Assembly (NCBI GenBank): GCA_010093485.1
Contig: MU001498.1
Coordinates: forward strand, 363,697 to 427,696
Reading direction: 5' to 3'
Length of the DNA stretch: 64,000 bases
Source of the DNA: Karstenula rhodostoma CBS 690.94
Taxonomy: Eukaryota; Ascomycota; Dothideomycetes; Pleosporales; Didymosphaeriaceae
Positions 19,203 through 31,160 of the stretch are shown piece by piece. The notes under the pieces are model-generated. The model made no database searches. It worked only from the letters and a program-made list of their open reading frames with translations, and was not told where the DNA came from. Every line of letters starts with the position of its first letter. The first letter of the stretch is position 1. Made by a program: the position numbers and the translations under genes.

Positions 19203-20270
19203 TCAGACAGCCACACCGACCTCCCCATCCGAAACCGCTATCATGAAATTGCTCACATCCTCGCAGCGTTCCTCCAACACCCACTCCAGCGTTTGCACCC
19301 AAGTCTCGCCATTGTTCTCAAACCAACTCCCCAGCTCCCAAACATAACCCTCCACCATGCCCTTCAGCGGTGCGTTCTCCTTCAGCCACATTATCTGCTC
19401 CGGGTCCAGCTTCAACATGTCCTCCACGACGTAGTAGTGCGGGATGTCGTCGCCCCATCCCTCCGCGCCAACCTCGTGGCTTGGGCGGAGGTTGTACTTT
19501 GACGCAGCGTGGCGCGAGTTGTAGGTCGATGTGCTGTTGAAGTGGGATGAGAGAGGGTTGGAATACTGTGACGCAAAGGGGTTGTACGCGGGCGGAGCAT
19601 GCGAGGGCGGCGGGTAGTTGAGATGTATGTTGAAGAGCAAATGATGGTCGTTGTCGGGGTATCGCTTCTTGAACTTGCGAGCGATGGTACCGTTTGATGG
19701 GCAGACGTTGCAGCGTACCACCTCTCTCATCACGTTGTGCACGTCCGCGATCTCGGCCAGCCCCGGCGTAGACCAGTTGTGCAGCAATTGAGCACGCTTC
19801 TGAATGACAAGCATCGTGGAGCGATACTCGCGCGTGTGTTCGCGATTGTGAAATGCGCGGGAATAGAGCCATAGGCGATACACGGCCCGACGCAACCTAT
19901 ATTGTTCCTCGCTCGTCAAGAGCCGCCGAAGCTCGAAGTTGTACTTCCACTTCTTGAACGGGTATATATCGCACCACTTCTCGGCGACGCGACCGGCATG
20001 TACGATTTGCTTGAGCAGAGCGATCGAGAATGGCACAGCTCTTATGATATGAGCCGGTTGGCTCGCGTTGTGTGTCAACAGCTGAGTAAGATCCTCCAGA
20101 GGCCCAAATTGCGTTTCGGCGGCGGTCTCGAGGATGTAGAGTTTCTGGGATGAGGCGTAGATGTTACGAAATCGATGGCAGGTGGATGAGAGGGCGAGGA
20201 CCGCTGTCACAGAGGAGCAAGAGAGGAAGATCTGAGTGACCAGTTCGGTTGCCAAATACTCGAACAGCAT
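19203..20270 (-). CDS. F-box-like protein
   Basis: A single exon of 355 residues. The N-terminus EYLATELVTQIFLSCSSVTA with LALSSTCHRFRNIY follows the F-box pattern (LP-x-E-I/L … L … C+x(L/F)). An F-box would link a substrate to the SCF ubiquitin ligase through Skp1. The rest is a fungal-specific region with no repeats I recognise: a basic helical part (~100-165), a Pro/Tyr/Asn/Ser-rich segment (~215-265), then a conserved-looking segment YYVVEDMLKLDPEQIMWLKE. The first residues are close to the minimum for an F-box, so the domain starts right at the N-terminus. Substrate unknown. Confidence 0.75.
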   Translation of the reverse strand: MLFEYLATELVTQIFLSCSSVTAVLALSSTCHRFRNIYASSQKLYILETAAETQFGPLEDLTQLLTHNASQPAHIIRAVPFSIALLKQIVHAGRVAEKWCDIYPFKKWKYNFELRRLLTSEEQYRLRRAVYRLWLYSRAFHNREHTREYRSTMLVIQKRAQLLHNWSTPGLAEIADVHNVMREVVRCNVCPSNGTIARKFKKRYPDNDHHLLFNIHLNYPPPSHAPPAYNPFASQYSNPLSSHFNSTSTYNSRHAASKYNLRPSHEVGAEGWGDDIPHYYVVEDMLKLDPEQIMWLKENAPLKGMVEGYVWELGSWFENNGETWVQTLEWVLEERCEDVSNFMIAVSDGEVGVAV

Positions 20271-20742
20271 GTTGGCGGCGGGAGATTGAAATTCGAAAAT
20301 AAGGTAACTGGTCTTTCTAGTTCTTTGCTAATCCTGCGATTGTTTGTTGACGTTTGAAATTGGATCGATTTGGATATGAGGGTGGCTCGGCGCGAAGCTA
20401 CGTCTTCGAGTGATAGACTGCTTCTTGCCGACACAGTACGATAAGGGTTCAGATGATACGGACCCCTCCGTTGGGGCTATAGAAAAGAAGCGAGGCATTC
20501 TCGGGGTGATCGCAAGAAGCAGATGCCAGCCCGGTAGGGCTGGGTGCAGTAGGAATTCTCATGGTGGGATGTTGAGGAGGAAAGGAGTGATGGCCATGTA
20601 TCTCGAGTGAGGTAACTGCCAAGGTCTGCGCTAGCCCCCCGCCCTTTCCAATCTGGGGTCACCCGCAGATGACGAGCTCGCCTCTGGATACGATACAATC
20701 ACGCGAAGTCATCGATACTTTGGTTTTAGCATTGCAGGAACA
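20271..20742. promoter_or_regulatory. shared divergent promoter region of two F-box-like genes
   Basis: A 472-bp gap separates the start codons of two divergent genes. It presumably holds both promoters; no specific motif was identified. Confidence 0.4.
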
Positions 20743-21585
20743 ATGCGATCACACGATACTCCTCCATGCATCGATAGAGCTACATTTTTTAGCCTTCCAA
20801 AAGAGCTGCGGTTGGCGATTTACTCGTATATCCTACCCCACACAGAATCGTTCGATGTACGATTCCAACGCGGCGACGGCGAAGCCAAACCACCAACCGA
20901 GTACAACTTGACCTTTGTCCTGGAGAAACACGACAGCAATGGGGTTTGGAAGATGCAAAAGACGCTTCCGAGGTCCGACCGCGAGGTTGGCAATGAGATC
21001 GTGTGGCGATTAGGTTGCATCTCGCTGTTATCAACGTGCCACGAGATTCACGACGAATGCGTCGATATGATCTACGGGGAGAATACATTCGTGATAGACG
21101 TCTCCTTCGACACGATTAAGTTTCGTCAGCGTTGGCGCACGGCGAACAATCTGACGCCGGGACGATCCTACGCTTTCCTGGACCATTTTTCACAGAGGAA
21201 TCTGATGAAGATAAAGAACTACATTGTAAATGTAGAGCATGTGGACGACTACACGGGGATGATCAAATTCAATTGCGGTGGGCGGGGGCTCACGGCTGGG
21301 ATCAGAGGGAGGGTGCAAGAGCTGGTAGATTTGCTTGTCGCTGTGCCCAATCTGCACCGACTGCACGTGCATCTGATAGATGGAGCTATCAGCCGTGTGC
21401 GCTTCCCTAGCGGTCGTTTGCATCGCGTTCAGGACGTGCAGACCTTCTTGACGTCGCAAACCGTGTTGGATCCCTTCAAAGGACTGTATGGAGTGCGGAC
21501 GGCGAGGGTGACGGGCGTGAGCGAGGCTTATGCTGAAGTCCTGGAAGCAGGCATGGCTGAAACGAGAGGCGCACCTCAAAGGTGA
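20743..21585 (+). CDS. 2EXR/DUF7730-like F-box-related protein
   Basis: A single exon of 280 residues. The segment ATFFSLPKELRLAIYSYILP matches the start of the fungal 2EXR / DUF7730-type domain, an F-box-like helix set (LPxELRxxIY). It is followed by ISLLSTCHEIHDECVDMIYG and YGENTFVIDV, the second conserved block of that family (L..C+.I..E....LY..N.F). The remaining sequence is a mixed fold with LVAVPNLHRLHVHLID, as often seen in these proteins. The family is greatly expanded in ascomycetes and mostly uncharacterised. The start at 20743 is the nearest Met before the domain. Confidence 0.75.
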   Translation: MRSHDTPPCIDRATFFSLPKELRLAIYSYILPHTESFDVRFQRGDGEAKPPTEYNLTFVLEKHDSNGVWKMQKTLPRSDREVGNEIVWRLGCISLLSTCHEIHDECVDMIYGENTFVIDVSFDTIKFRQRWRTANNLTPGRSYAFLDHFSQRNLMKIKNYIVNVEHVDDYTGMIKFNCGGRGLTAGIRGRVQELVDLLVAVPNLHRLHVHLIDGAISRVRFPSGRLHRVQDVQTFLTSQTVLDPFKGLYGVRTARVTGVSEAYAEVLEAGMAETRGAPQR

Positions 21586-21780
21586 TGGGTATCATCGTTT
21601 GCACATTGGTGTAAGATAAATATAGTTACTCTTCCTTCCGTCCAAATGCAATACACATCTTGCGCTCACTGTACAACCACCTGTTGACCCATGCTGGCCA
21701 AGACTTTTGTCCCTATGCTGCAGAAGCCCGATTGATGCTTGTACCCTGGAAACGCCCGTTACGCCTCAGAAAGACTGGTT

Positions 21781-22807
21781 TTACGCAAAGAGTACCGAAT
21801 CACTTAGGGGATCCTTCTCCTTCTTCCGCCCACCGTGGCTCAAGAGACCCAGGTCTCCGCGCCTGATCTTGCTGTCTCTGGCCGCCTCTGTCCGGCTGTT
21901 GAACTTGCCAGCCGACGCTCGTCGAAGGTCGGAGCGGATCTGGTTTGGCGACACGAACTCCTTATTCTCGTAGATGATGGGTCCACCGAAGCTGGACTCC
22001 TGGATGACGATGGGGGTGAGAACGAAACGCGGACCAATCTCCACCAGTTGCACGTCGAAGTCGGTCTTGCCCTTCTTCTTGGGGGCAGAGTCTACGTCCA
22101 TCTTTTCACCATCGACGGGCTTTTTCTTTCCGGGCTCGGACTCGTTGATCTGGTAGACACGCACCCAGATCTTGCCATCAGCCAGGGTAAAGCCCATGAC
22201 GTGGTCGACGAAAGGCTTGACTTTGCGCGCGGTCTTGGGCACACCAAAGATTTGGGTGAGGAGCTCCTTGATTAGACGCGTATGTGCTTGCTTCTCGAAC
22301 TGTGCGTCGAATGAGAGCACCGGCCGCGATCCTTTCAGGCAGTTGCCGATGAAGTTGAGTTCTTCCATGGTGTGCAGGTTCTGCAGGTGCATCTTGACAG
22401 TGGGTCCGTTCGGTGCCTTGCTCATCCAGGCGTACAGATCCTGACCCTTTCGTGCTTCGAAGAAAAGAACATTGTTGCAGTTGTACAATTCAGCGAGCTC
22501 GTTGAGTTGATACAGCTTGGTCTTGGTGTCCAATTTTGCTTCTTTCCTGCTGTGAGGCCTGCAACCAATCAACCAAAAGATTTTACCATGTGAGTTCAGA
22601 GCTTACATCAACGAATACAGATCCTGCAGCAAATGTCGGTGTCTGTAAGTTACACCTCGAGAGCTCTGTGGCGCGTTAGCACTACTCATGCGTTTCCATT
22701 GTATCAGTAGAGCGCACCAGAATGAGCACACGCTGCTTGTTTTTGCGCTCCCCAGGCTCCTTCTCGTTCCCGCTCGTCGCAGACAGGGTTTTGTATACAG
22801 CTGCCAT
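21781..22807 (-). CDS. BRX1: ribosome biogenesis protein BRX1 (Brix domain)
   Basis: Three exons (22807-22718, 22665-22607, 22558-21781) encode 308 residues. Exon 1 begins MAAVYKTLSATSGNEKEPG and ends KNKQRVLIL. Splicing adds SSRGVTYRHRHLLQDLYSLM and then PHSRKEAKLDTKTKLYQLNE, the hallmark opening of Brx1. The Brix domain continues with NNVLFFEARKGQDLYAWMSK and ends near FGGPIIYENKEFVSPNQIR, followed by a basic tail. Brx1 works in the nucleolus in early 60S subunit maturation, associated with Ebp2 and Rpf2-type factors (known for yeast). An Asp/Lys-rich insertion around residues 195-215 is a fungal feature. The start is divergent from INO80. Confidence 0.95.
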
Positions 22808-23746
22808 GGTGTGTGTGGTGCGCTGCTGCTTGTCGCGATACTGTTGCGGCCGTTCAACTTTTTTCGTGAGAAATGATGTTCGCCGAGGCGCTACGGCCTA
22901 TTCTGGGCTAGGGTACCCGCTGGCGTGGGCGCAGGGATGCAGTGACTGGGGCGCTCCGTCAGAGCCCACGGCCAATCATCGCATCGCATCTGTTATGAGA
23001 CGAGGTGGAAAAGACGGTCCGCCGTGCACCATTCATTCAGATGGACTCACACGCGCGGCGCATCACAGGTGATGCTTGGCTCAGGTGCGAGGCAGGCTGC
23101 AAGGCGCACGTAGAAAGCATTGCGGCGTCGGGTGGGTTGATGGGCATGGCCCCATTCGATGGTTTACCGTAGCCGTAGCCGAGCCCTGGGTGAGGCTGCG
23201 AGCGCGATGAACTGGACCGCCGGCATTCAGCAGTCGAAGCAGGGAAACGGAGCTGCTGAGCGGCACGGCCGACATAATCACGCCCGCGAGATGGCGTGGG
23301 ACAGGCAGAAGGTGCACATGGCATGTCGACGCAGCGGGCGCAGACACGGCGCCGGTGAAGTCATTTATTGGTGCCTCCACAAGAGCAACAAGAGAGAGGC
23401 TGCCGGGTTCGACACCGAAGAACGAGCAGTGTGGCAGCAACTCCCCTCCCCACCATCTGCCTCTGCACCTTTCCGCTGGTCTGCTGCCTCGCCGTTGCGC
23501 CTCCGTCCCCGCGCATCTTATCCCCTCCCCTCCCCTCCCCTCTCATCTCCACGCCTCTCCTCCCACCCCCGTGCATCTCGAGCCTCTGCGACGCGTGCCG
23601 TGCTACCCCAGATTCACCGCGCTGCCACCGCATCGAGCGCGCCGCCGCCGTCGTCGCTGCTGCCGCCGTAGCTGCACGCTCCTGGCACCGGCCGCTGGCC
23701 GAGTCGATGGAGTAGCCAGCGCGCGCCCAATTGCCCGTCGCGCGAC
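22808..23746. promoter_or_regulatory. shared BRX1 / INO80 upstream region with CT-rich tract
   Basis: Roughly 940 bp lie between divergent starts. A strong pyrimidine tract runs near 23440-23600, including repeated CCCCT units around 23520-23550. Pyrimidine-rich tracts just upstream of start codons are typical of highly used fungal promoters. No gene is supported; open frames here are composition-driven. Confidence 0.55.
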
Positions 23747-26700
23747 TTGATGTTCCGCGATCAGCGAAGCTCGGTTGAAGACGACAGGAGCGAGCGCTTC
23801 ACGCGAGACAGAATGCAGCCAGGGGAGCCAGCTTACAAGAGGCCAACGCCAACGCAAACACCTAGCACCGCGCGCCCTTCCACGCCCGCCGTCCATCACC
23901 CATCCTTCTCCCAAAACTCGCCCCATCACCGCCCGCCGACGTCGCCTGGCCAGACCGAGCAGCTCCCGCCGCTCAGCACGGCCCTCTACACGGCATCCAA
24001 GTCTTCCTACTACGATCCAACCTCCGACCATGGCGTAGGACAGCCCCACGGCACCGCTGCGCGATACGAGAGCCACTATCCATCCCAGGTACGCGTCGCC
24101 CTGCCTCCCCACCCTCGCCCGTGCCGCTGTCGACAATTTATTCATGCCGCCATGTCGAGCTAACATGGCTTCAGCAGACTCGAGATCCACACGCCTACCA
24201 GGACGCCCGCCCGCCGCAGAGTCCGTACAACAACCCGTACCGCTCGCCTGTGGCCAGCTCCTTTCCGCACCACTCGCCGCTGCAGCGCCCGGCTTCTCAC
24301 GGCCGCATCGCCGCCAGCATGGAGGCAATGTCCCACTCGCCCGCCTCTCCGAGCGCCTATCACGCAATGAACCACGGCGCCGTGCAGCCGCCGCCACATC
24401 ACTATGAGCGGCGGACGTCGGTGAAGGAAGAGGTCAGTACAATGGCCCCTGCGACATTGACACAATCGCTGACAATAGTCTGGAAAGGCCCCTCCGCCAG
24501 CCCCAAAGCGCGACCCCATGTCTCTATCGAGCATCATGGACTCTGGCGCCGACCCCGAGCCGCCCTCCAAGCCGCCGCAGCTGCCTTCCATAAACGACAC
24601 CCGCGCCTTCTCTAAACCCTCCCCCAACCCGCTCTACGTCAAACAGGAGGCAATACCGTCGCCTGCACCCGCCGATCTGCCATACCAGGACCCCCGAGCG
24701 GTACCCTACGAGAGCATGCCGCCCGTCGGCAGCGCGCCCCCGCCTTCGCGGCTCGTGCTCCGCGAGCTTCCCGCTCCCGACGAGGCCGCCGTCGAGGCCG
24801 CTCTTGCTCACATTGAGACAAATGAGATGAAGGACGTGGACACCTCTGGTATAGAGTTCCAGCAAGAAAAGGACGAGTATGAATCGAACACTCGCAAGCA
24901 TGCCCTTGACTTGGACGCCACGGAAAGCAGCAAACGCAAGGTATGACAAACCCTGGCCATTCCCAATCGAACGTTACTGACAGGGACAGCGGCGGCGTCG
25001 TGCTACCTTATCGCGCTTCATTGATGTCTCGAGTGCCCACCGCGATATCGCCAAACAGACTTACAGCATCGAGCATGAGTCCGAGGCCTGGCAGCAGGTC
25101 CAGAACCAGGAGATCGCAGAAGAAAAGGAGCGCAAGAAGGACATGCAACGCAAGCGGCGACGAGAGAAGACGATACAGAACGAAGAGGCCAAGCGAAACG
25201 AGGCTTTGGCGCGAGCCAACGAAGCCGAGAATGACGAAGAGCGGGAGAAGCACTTGCGCGAAGCTTCGAAGGCTGAACGAAAGGCAAAGACGACCAGTCA
25301 GCTCCTCCAAGGTAACGCGCCAAGCAAGGATTTCCGAGAGGTCACCCCTCACGAGCCCAACTTCACGGGCGGTACCATGAGCTCCTTCCAAGCGTCCGAC
25401 GAACTGTTGGGTGGAAAGCGCAAGGGCGGTCGATCCGGCGGGCGTCTCAAGAAGAGCAAGGAACAGAAGCAGGCAGAGAAGGATGCTGCCGCTGCCGGCC
25501 AGGCTGCCCTCGATCGTGGAGACGAGCTTCCTCCTATTGCTCCGCGAGAAGAGGCCCGCCTTGAAGCGTTGAAGAGCCGAAGCGGGACGGAAGATTTGGG
25601 CCCCGTCACTCTCACTTCTTACAACTCCCAAGCATACCAGAACCTCTACAACCAGATATGGAAAGACATCGCGAAGAAGGACATTCCGAAAGTGTTCCGA
25701 ATCAAGGACAATTCGCTGGCCACCAAGCAGTCCAACCTCCGCAAGACCGCACAATTGGCATCCAAGGAAGCTCGTCGATGGCAGATGCGCACCAATAAGA
25801 GCATGAAGGATGTCCAGGCCCGGGCGAAGCGAAGCATGCGTGAGATGCTTGGGTTCTGGAAGCGCAACGAGCGAGACGAGCGAGACCAGCGCAAAATGGC
25901 CGAGCGAGCAGAGCTGGAGAATGCAAGGAAAGCTGAAGCAGAGAAGGAATCCAACCGCCAGAAGAGGAAACTCAATTTCCTTATCCAGCAGACCGAACTT
26001 TACTCCCATTTCATTGGCAAAAAAGCCAAGACCGAGGAAATCGAGCGGTCGACCGACGATGCAGATGCTGCAGCTGGCAGCTCAGCTCCTGCAGCCGGGC
26101 CATCCTTCAACGTATCGCACGACGGCGCGCCTGTCGGAAAGGTCACCGACTTCAAGGACCTCGACTTCGACAATGACGACGAGAGCGCCTTGCAAGCTGC
26201 TGCGATTGCCAACGCCCAACACGCTGTTAAGGAAGCCCAAGACCGAGCTCGCGCGTTCAATAACACTGGTGGCGACGATGAAGATGAAGGAGAGCTGAAC
26301 TTCCAGAACCCATCGGGTCTTCAAGACGAGAAGGACTTTATCCCTCAACCAAAGTTGCTCAACTGTACGCTGAAAGAATACCAGCTGAAGGGCCTCAACT
26401 GGCTTGTCAACCTATACGAGCAGGGTATCAACGGTATTCTCGCCGACGAGATGGGTCTCGGAAAGACGGTGCAGTCGATTTCCGTCATGGCTTATCTTGC
26501 TGAGAAACACAACTACTGGGGACCATTCCTGGTCATTGCGCCTGCATCTACGCTGCACAATTGGCAGCAGGAAATCGCCAAGTTCGTCCCGGATTTCAAA
26601 GTCATCCCGTACTGGGGTACTGCTGGCGACCGAAAAATCTTGCGGAAATATTGGGACAGGAAACACCGCGTGTACACTCGCGAGTCGCAAATGCACGTTC

Positions 26701-28980
26701 TAGTCACGTCTTACCAGCTGGTCGTCCAGGACGCGCAATATTTCCAGAAGATGCATTGGCAGTACATGATTCTCGATGAAGCTCAGGCAATCAAGTCGTC
26801 TCAGAGTTCGCGCTGGAAGAGCCTGTTGGGTTTCAATACACGTAACCGTCTGCTTCTCACAGGTACACCCATCCAGAACAACATGCAAGAACTCTGGGCA
26901 CTTCTGCATTTCATCATGCCCAGCTTGTTCGACTCTCACGACGAATTCAGCGATTGGTTTTCCAAGGATATTGAGAGTCACGCGCAGAGCAACACAAAGC
27001 TTAATGAGGATCAGCTGAAGCGTCTCCACATGATATTGAAACCGTTCATGCTCCGGCGTGTCAAGAAGCATGTTCAGAAAGAGCTTGGTGACAAGATCGA
27101 ACTAGACGTCTTCTGCGATCTGACATATAGGCAGCGAGCGTACTATACGAGTCTTCGAAACAAGATCAGCTTGATGGATCTTATTGAAAAAGCGGTCGGA
27201 GACGAGCAAGACAGTGCTACGCTGATGAATCTTGTCATGCAGTTCCGTAAGGTTTGTAACCACCCGGACCTTTTCGAACGGACTGATACCTGGTCGCCCT
27301 TCTCCTTCGCACACTATGCCGAGACTGCCTCTTTTATGCGCGAAGGTCAGAACGTCAATGTAGCATACTCTACCCAGAATCTGATCGAGTATCGCCTACC
27401 GCGCCTTGTCGGCCGAAATGGCGGTCGGCTTGACATAGCAGGCTCGGAAAACCCCAAGGCCGGATTTAACGGGCATTACCTTTACAACTTGATGAACATC
27501 TGGAACCAGGATAACGTCCACCAGTCATCTAAGGAGAACGGTGCGTTCGCGTGGCTTGGGTTGGCCAATATGTCAGCTTCAGAGGCGTCCAAGATTGCGA
27601 GGAAAGATCTGTTTCGACGCGCGGTTGATCTTTCTGATCAACCCAAGCAGCTGTCCCGCTTCAACATCCTGTATGATGACTCCGGCGTATATGCGCCTAA
27701 ACATTCGATGCTCAACATCGTCGACCGCCAGGATCGAGTTGCACTCGCTGAAGTTACTACCAACGGCTACATGCAAAACTTGCTCAACGTATCCCAAGCA
27801 TCGTTCGAGGAAACTGGCCTTGACATCATTGAGCCATGCGCCAAGCCGGCAGCTTCTGCGCCCCCAGTGGAATTATACTGCTCCAGCCAAGGTGTCATCG
27901 CGGAGAAGCAAAACACGTTCTTCAATACCTATATGCGCAACGCATTGTATGGCTTCTCGCAGAATTCAGAACGCGAGCAAACGCTCCTGGAGACGAAGGC
28001 TGTCACATCCGACCTCACCGTGACAGGCAAGCTCCCGCCACCGACAAATACAAGGACACGCTACGGTCACATTGATGTGCCTTCTATGCAGCGCTTCGTA
28101 ACGGACTCTGGCAAGCTTGCCAAGCTGGACTCGCTTCTTAAGGAGCTCAAGGCGAACGACCATCGCGTCTTGCTCTACTTCCAGATGACGCGGATGATGG
28201 ATATGGTGGAGGAATATCTTACCTACCGAAAGTACAAGTACTGTCGTCTGGACGGTTCCACCAAGCTCGAGGACCGTCGCGATACAGTGGCGAAGTTCCA
28301 GGCGCCCGACTCCGACATATTCGTCTTCTTGCTGTCGACACGTGCTGGTGGTTTGGGTATCAATCTCGTGGCTGCCGATACCGTCATCTTCTACGACTCG
28401 GACTGGAACCCGACCATTGATTCACAAGCCATGGATCGTGCGCATCGCCTCGGGCAGACTAGGCAGGTCACTGTGTACCGTCTTATCACCCGTGGTACAA
28501 TCGAAGAGCGCATCCGGAAGCGAGCGTTGCAGAAGGAAGAGGTGCAGCGCGTCGTTATTTCCGGAGGAGCAGGTGCCCAGGTCGACTTCAACACTCGGTC
28601 TCGTGAGAATCGTACCAAGGATATCGCCTTGTGGCTTGCAGACGACGAGCAGGCCGCTGAGATTGAGAAGAAGGAGGCCGAGATTGTAGAAGCGGAGAAA
28701 AATGCCCCCGCCGGCAAAAAGCGCAAGCGGACAAAGAAGGTGGCAGAGGCTAGCTTGGACGACATGTATCACGAGGGTGAGTCTTACTACTTTAATTCTA
28801 TATTCGCAGTACTGACAAGTCCCAGGCGAAGGTCACTTCGATACCAGCGAAAAGCCCAGCGGTGCGGCGACACCCCTGTCCAATCCCGAAGCTCCGGCCG
28901 GCGGCAAGCGGCGCAAAGGCATGACCAAAAAGGCAAAGACGGCGAAGCAGCGCCTTGCTGTCGCCGACGGCCAGGTCTAA
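23747..28980 (+). CDS. INO80: INO80 chromatin-remodelling ATPase
   Basis: Five exons (23747-24088, ~24175-24432, 24479-24940, 24990-28776, 28826-28980) encode about 1,667 residues. The N-terminus is disordered, rich in Pro/Ser/His. The DBINO region follows (basic coiled coil, including [20 protein letters not shown] and [20 protein letters not shown]). The Snf2-type ATPase has motif [13 protein letters not shown], motif [10 protein letters not shown], and helicase C-terminal motifs [20 protein letters not shown] and [20 protein letters not shown]. The long insertion between the two ATPase lobes is the INO80-family mark. It slides nucleosomes and handles H2A.Z in transcription, replication and repair (family knowledge). 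The last intron (GTGAGT) replaces an unspliced run-on frame with a homologous basic tail. The start Met may be 23747 or 23750. Confidence 0.95.
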
Positions 28981-30088
28981 CGTACCACGCCACACATCTC
29001 ACACACTTTGTACCACTGTATCACCACCACATAAACATTTCTACCACCATGTTTTGCGCAAGGCGTCATGTGCATCTGATCCAATCCAGCATTTCAGGGC
29101 CCGGGTCTTCCCGTTGTTTGTTTCTTTATCTTATCGGTTTGTGAATTGTTTGTCTGTCTGTAACACCACTGCTTGTGACGTGGTCTCAGGTTGTGGAAGA
29201 GTGTAATAATAGATATCTCGAGTACTGGATGGGGTGTTTCGTTTGGGTTGTGATCTGAAAAGAACATGGGTGGGGTGGTGGGTATGTCAGGCCTGCTGCA
29301 CTGTAGGGGTGTGGGAGTGCTTGGTCTCAGGGCGGAGTGGAATTCAAGACGCGTAGAGGGCGGTAGCTGCGTTGGCAAAAATATATGGCATTGTTTGATG
29401 TTTGTGTCCTTTGCTTACGCGTATTGCTTGGATGTGCCGTTGTCGAGTGATTACGGCTGTTGCGAGCGGGTACTAATGTGCGTTTTTTGTGAAGGGCAGT
29501 GGGTGGCATGATGGGCGTTTGCATGTCACTGGCACTGCGGGCTCTATATGTCAAGCGATTCCCATGGGTGGGAACTGCGACTCAAAAGATGATTTGTGTC
29601 GAAGGAAAAGAGCAAGGCGACGTCTGGGGGGTTTTGATAGATTATTGGATTACCGCGTGTAAAGGATCGTGTGTAAAAGAGGTTTTGGTAGGATGACATT
29701 GATCCTTGACCTTATGACTTCTAGATGGCAGCTAAGCAAAATGATGAGGACAAGGTGATTCAACAAGAATCCGTACCATAGTTCCGGTATTCCCTAGATC
29801 CACAAACCCCACAGAGCGAAAATTCGCTATGACTGGGACTGTGGAACACTTGTGACATGTGCGCGCATGGCTACTCTGGGGGATGAGTGCGAATGGGATA
29901 CGTGGTTAAGAGAGGTTGAGACATGCAGAGATGGGGGATCGAATGTTTGTACTTTTGGGTGAAATGGTTTGTAAAAGTACCATGTAGCGCGAAAGTTGAA
30001 CCTAGGGTAGCCGAAACAGGCGTTGAACTGAAAGATAAAGCAGGGCAATAAAAAAAGAAGAGCAAAGGGAATACTCCTTGTAAACTAG
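28981..30088. other. intergenic, no supported gene
   Basis: About 1.1 kb lies between the INO80 stop (plus) and the 3' end of the GFD2-like gene (minus), i.e. between converging genes. It is T/G-rich on the plus strand. Short frames only; nothing recognised. Confidence 0.5.
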
Positions 30089-31160
30089 CTATTGCGGTGG
30101 TTTGCTAACTACAATCCTAGGACGGACGCGTAAATACGCCCTCAGGTCCGTTTCTCTAAAGTCCAATACCGCATCTAGAGCAGTCCCTTCGAAAACATCC
30201 CCCTGCACACTCTCGTGGAATTTGCGCAAGGCGTCCTCGGTAGAGAAGGCCAGCCACCATATCCTAACCCCCTCCCGTCGAACACACTCCGTCCCCCAAT
30301 TCAACCCCACCGCACGCAGACCCTCGTGGTTCCTAAACTCCTCCAATACCTCTCGCGGGCTCCGGGGCGGGAATCTCCCACCATCAGACGGGCTAATCCG
30401 CAGCGCATATGGGTGCTTCTCTCGATCTGGCCGCGGCAGCTTAGAGTACGTCGACTTGGGTGTTAGACGGGGACCGCGGGGTCCAGGGAGGCTGAGTGGG
30501 ACGGACTGCATGAGGGCGGCGAGGACCTGGAGGATGCGGGTGGAGTCGTTAGCCGCGCGTGTGGAGGAGCCGAATGTGGATGATAGACTCATGGCCTGCC
30601 GTGCGGTGTGGAGACTCTGTTGTTTGTGGATGAGCTCCGCTGATGGGTTGTCCTCGATGCAGCGGTGGTAGACGAGGTCTTGCACGTCGACCCAGGCAGT
30701 GAACACATCGGCGAGGACGGGAACGTGGAGGACATCCATCGCAGTTCTCGAGTTAGGTCGTAGCCGACTATAATGCGTGTTCCGGGGAGGTCGGAGAGGA
30801 AGGCGCCGACTATCGCTTCCACGTCGTCAAGCTGGGCTTGTACGATGCGGCTGGTGGTCTGTTCGCGTTTGGCATTCTGCTTCCCTTGGAGCTCGATGGT
30901 CAACTGCCGCGTGTTGTTGGCGTCGGCCAAGTCTTTGCTCGTGTGGCCTATCTTGGATGTCGCGATATCAGTGCATATCACCGTAAAGCCCAGCTCGCTG
31001 ATCTTCGTGGCGGAGTCGCGTCGATAGCCCCGGCAGTCGAGAGCGCTAGTACGGCTCCCGGTAGGTGCTCCTTGAGCGTGGGTAGGTCGGGGATCTTGGC
31101 TCGCCAGAGCGTGCTGATATTGTTGGTCCACGGGGGATTAACGTACGCGCGTCTGTTCAT
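30089..31160 (-). pseudogene. GFD2/YDR514C-like exonuclease-fold gene, frame broken twice
   Basis: Three consecutive minus-strand frames encode one coherent RNase H-like protein. Frame A starts MNRRAYVNPPWTNNIS (31160) and reaches HLPGAVLAL. Frame B carries the expected continuation, a catalytic-type LDCRGY then TKISELGFTVI, and on to TRIIVGYDLTREL. Frame C continues with MDVLHVPVLADVFTAWVDVQ to the stop at 30089. The pattern LD..G, KISELG and VGYDL…WVDVQDLV resembles the 3'-5' exonuclease-fold domain of fungal Gfd2/YDR514C-like proteins. The A-to-B break lies at a CTCTC run near 31040 and looks like 2 extra bases. The B-to-C break lies at GATGGATG near 30740 and looks like a lost tetramer. 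No canonical intron explains either. It is either a recent pseudogene or two assembly errors. Confidence 0.5.

Noticed and set aside
19318..19872. 184-codon minus-strand frame inside the F-box gene
   Set aside because: Overlaps the better-supported 355-residue frame in another phase.
23603..24397. 264-codon minus-strand frame opposite INO80 exons 1-2
   Set aside because: Arg/Ala/Gly-rich shadow of GC-rich coding sequence; the plus-strand exons splice cleanly into INO80.
28777..29144. Unspliced extension of the INO80 frame to 29144
   Set aside because: A GTGAGT..CAG intron gives a basic tail ending at 28980 as expected for INO80; the extension has no family-like features.
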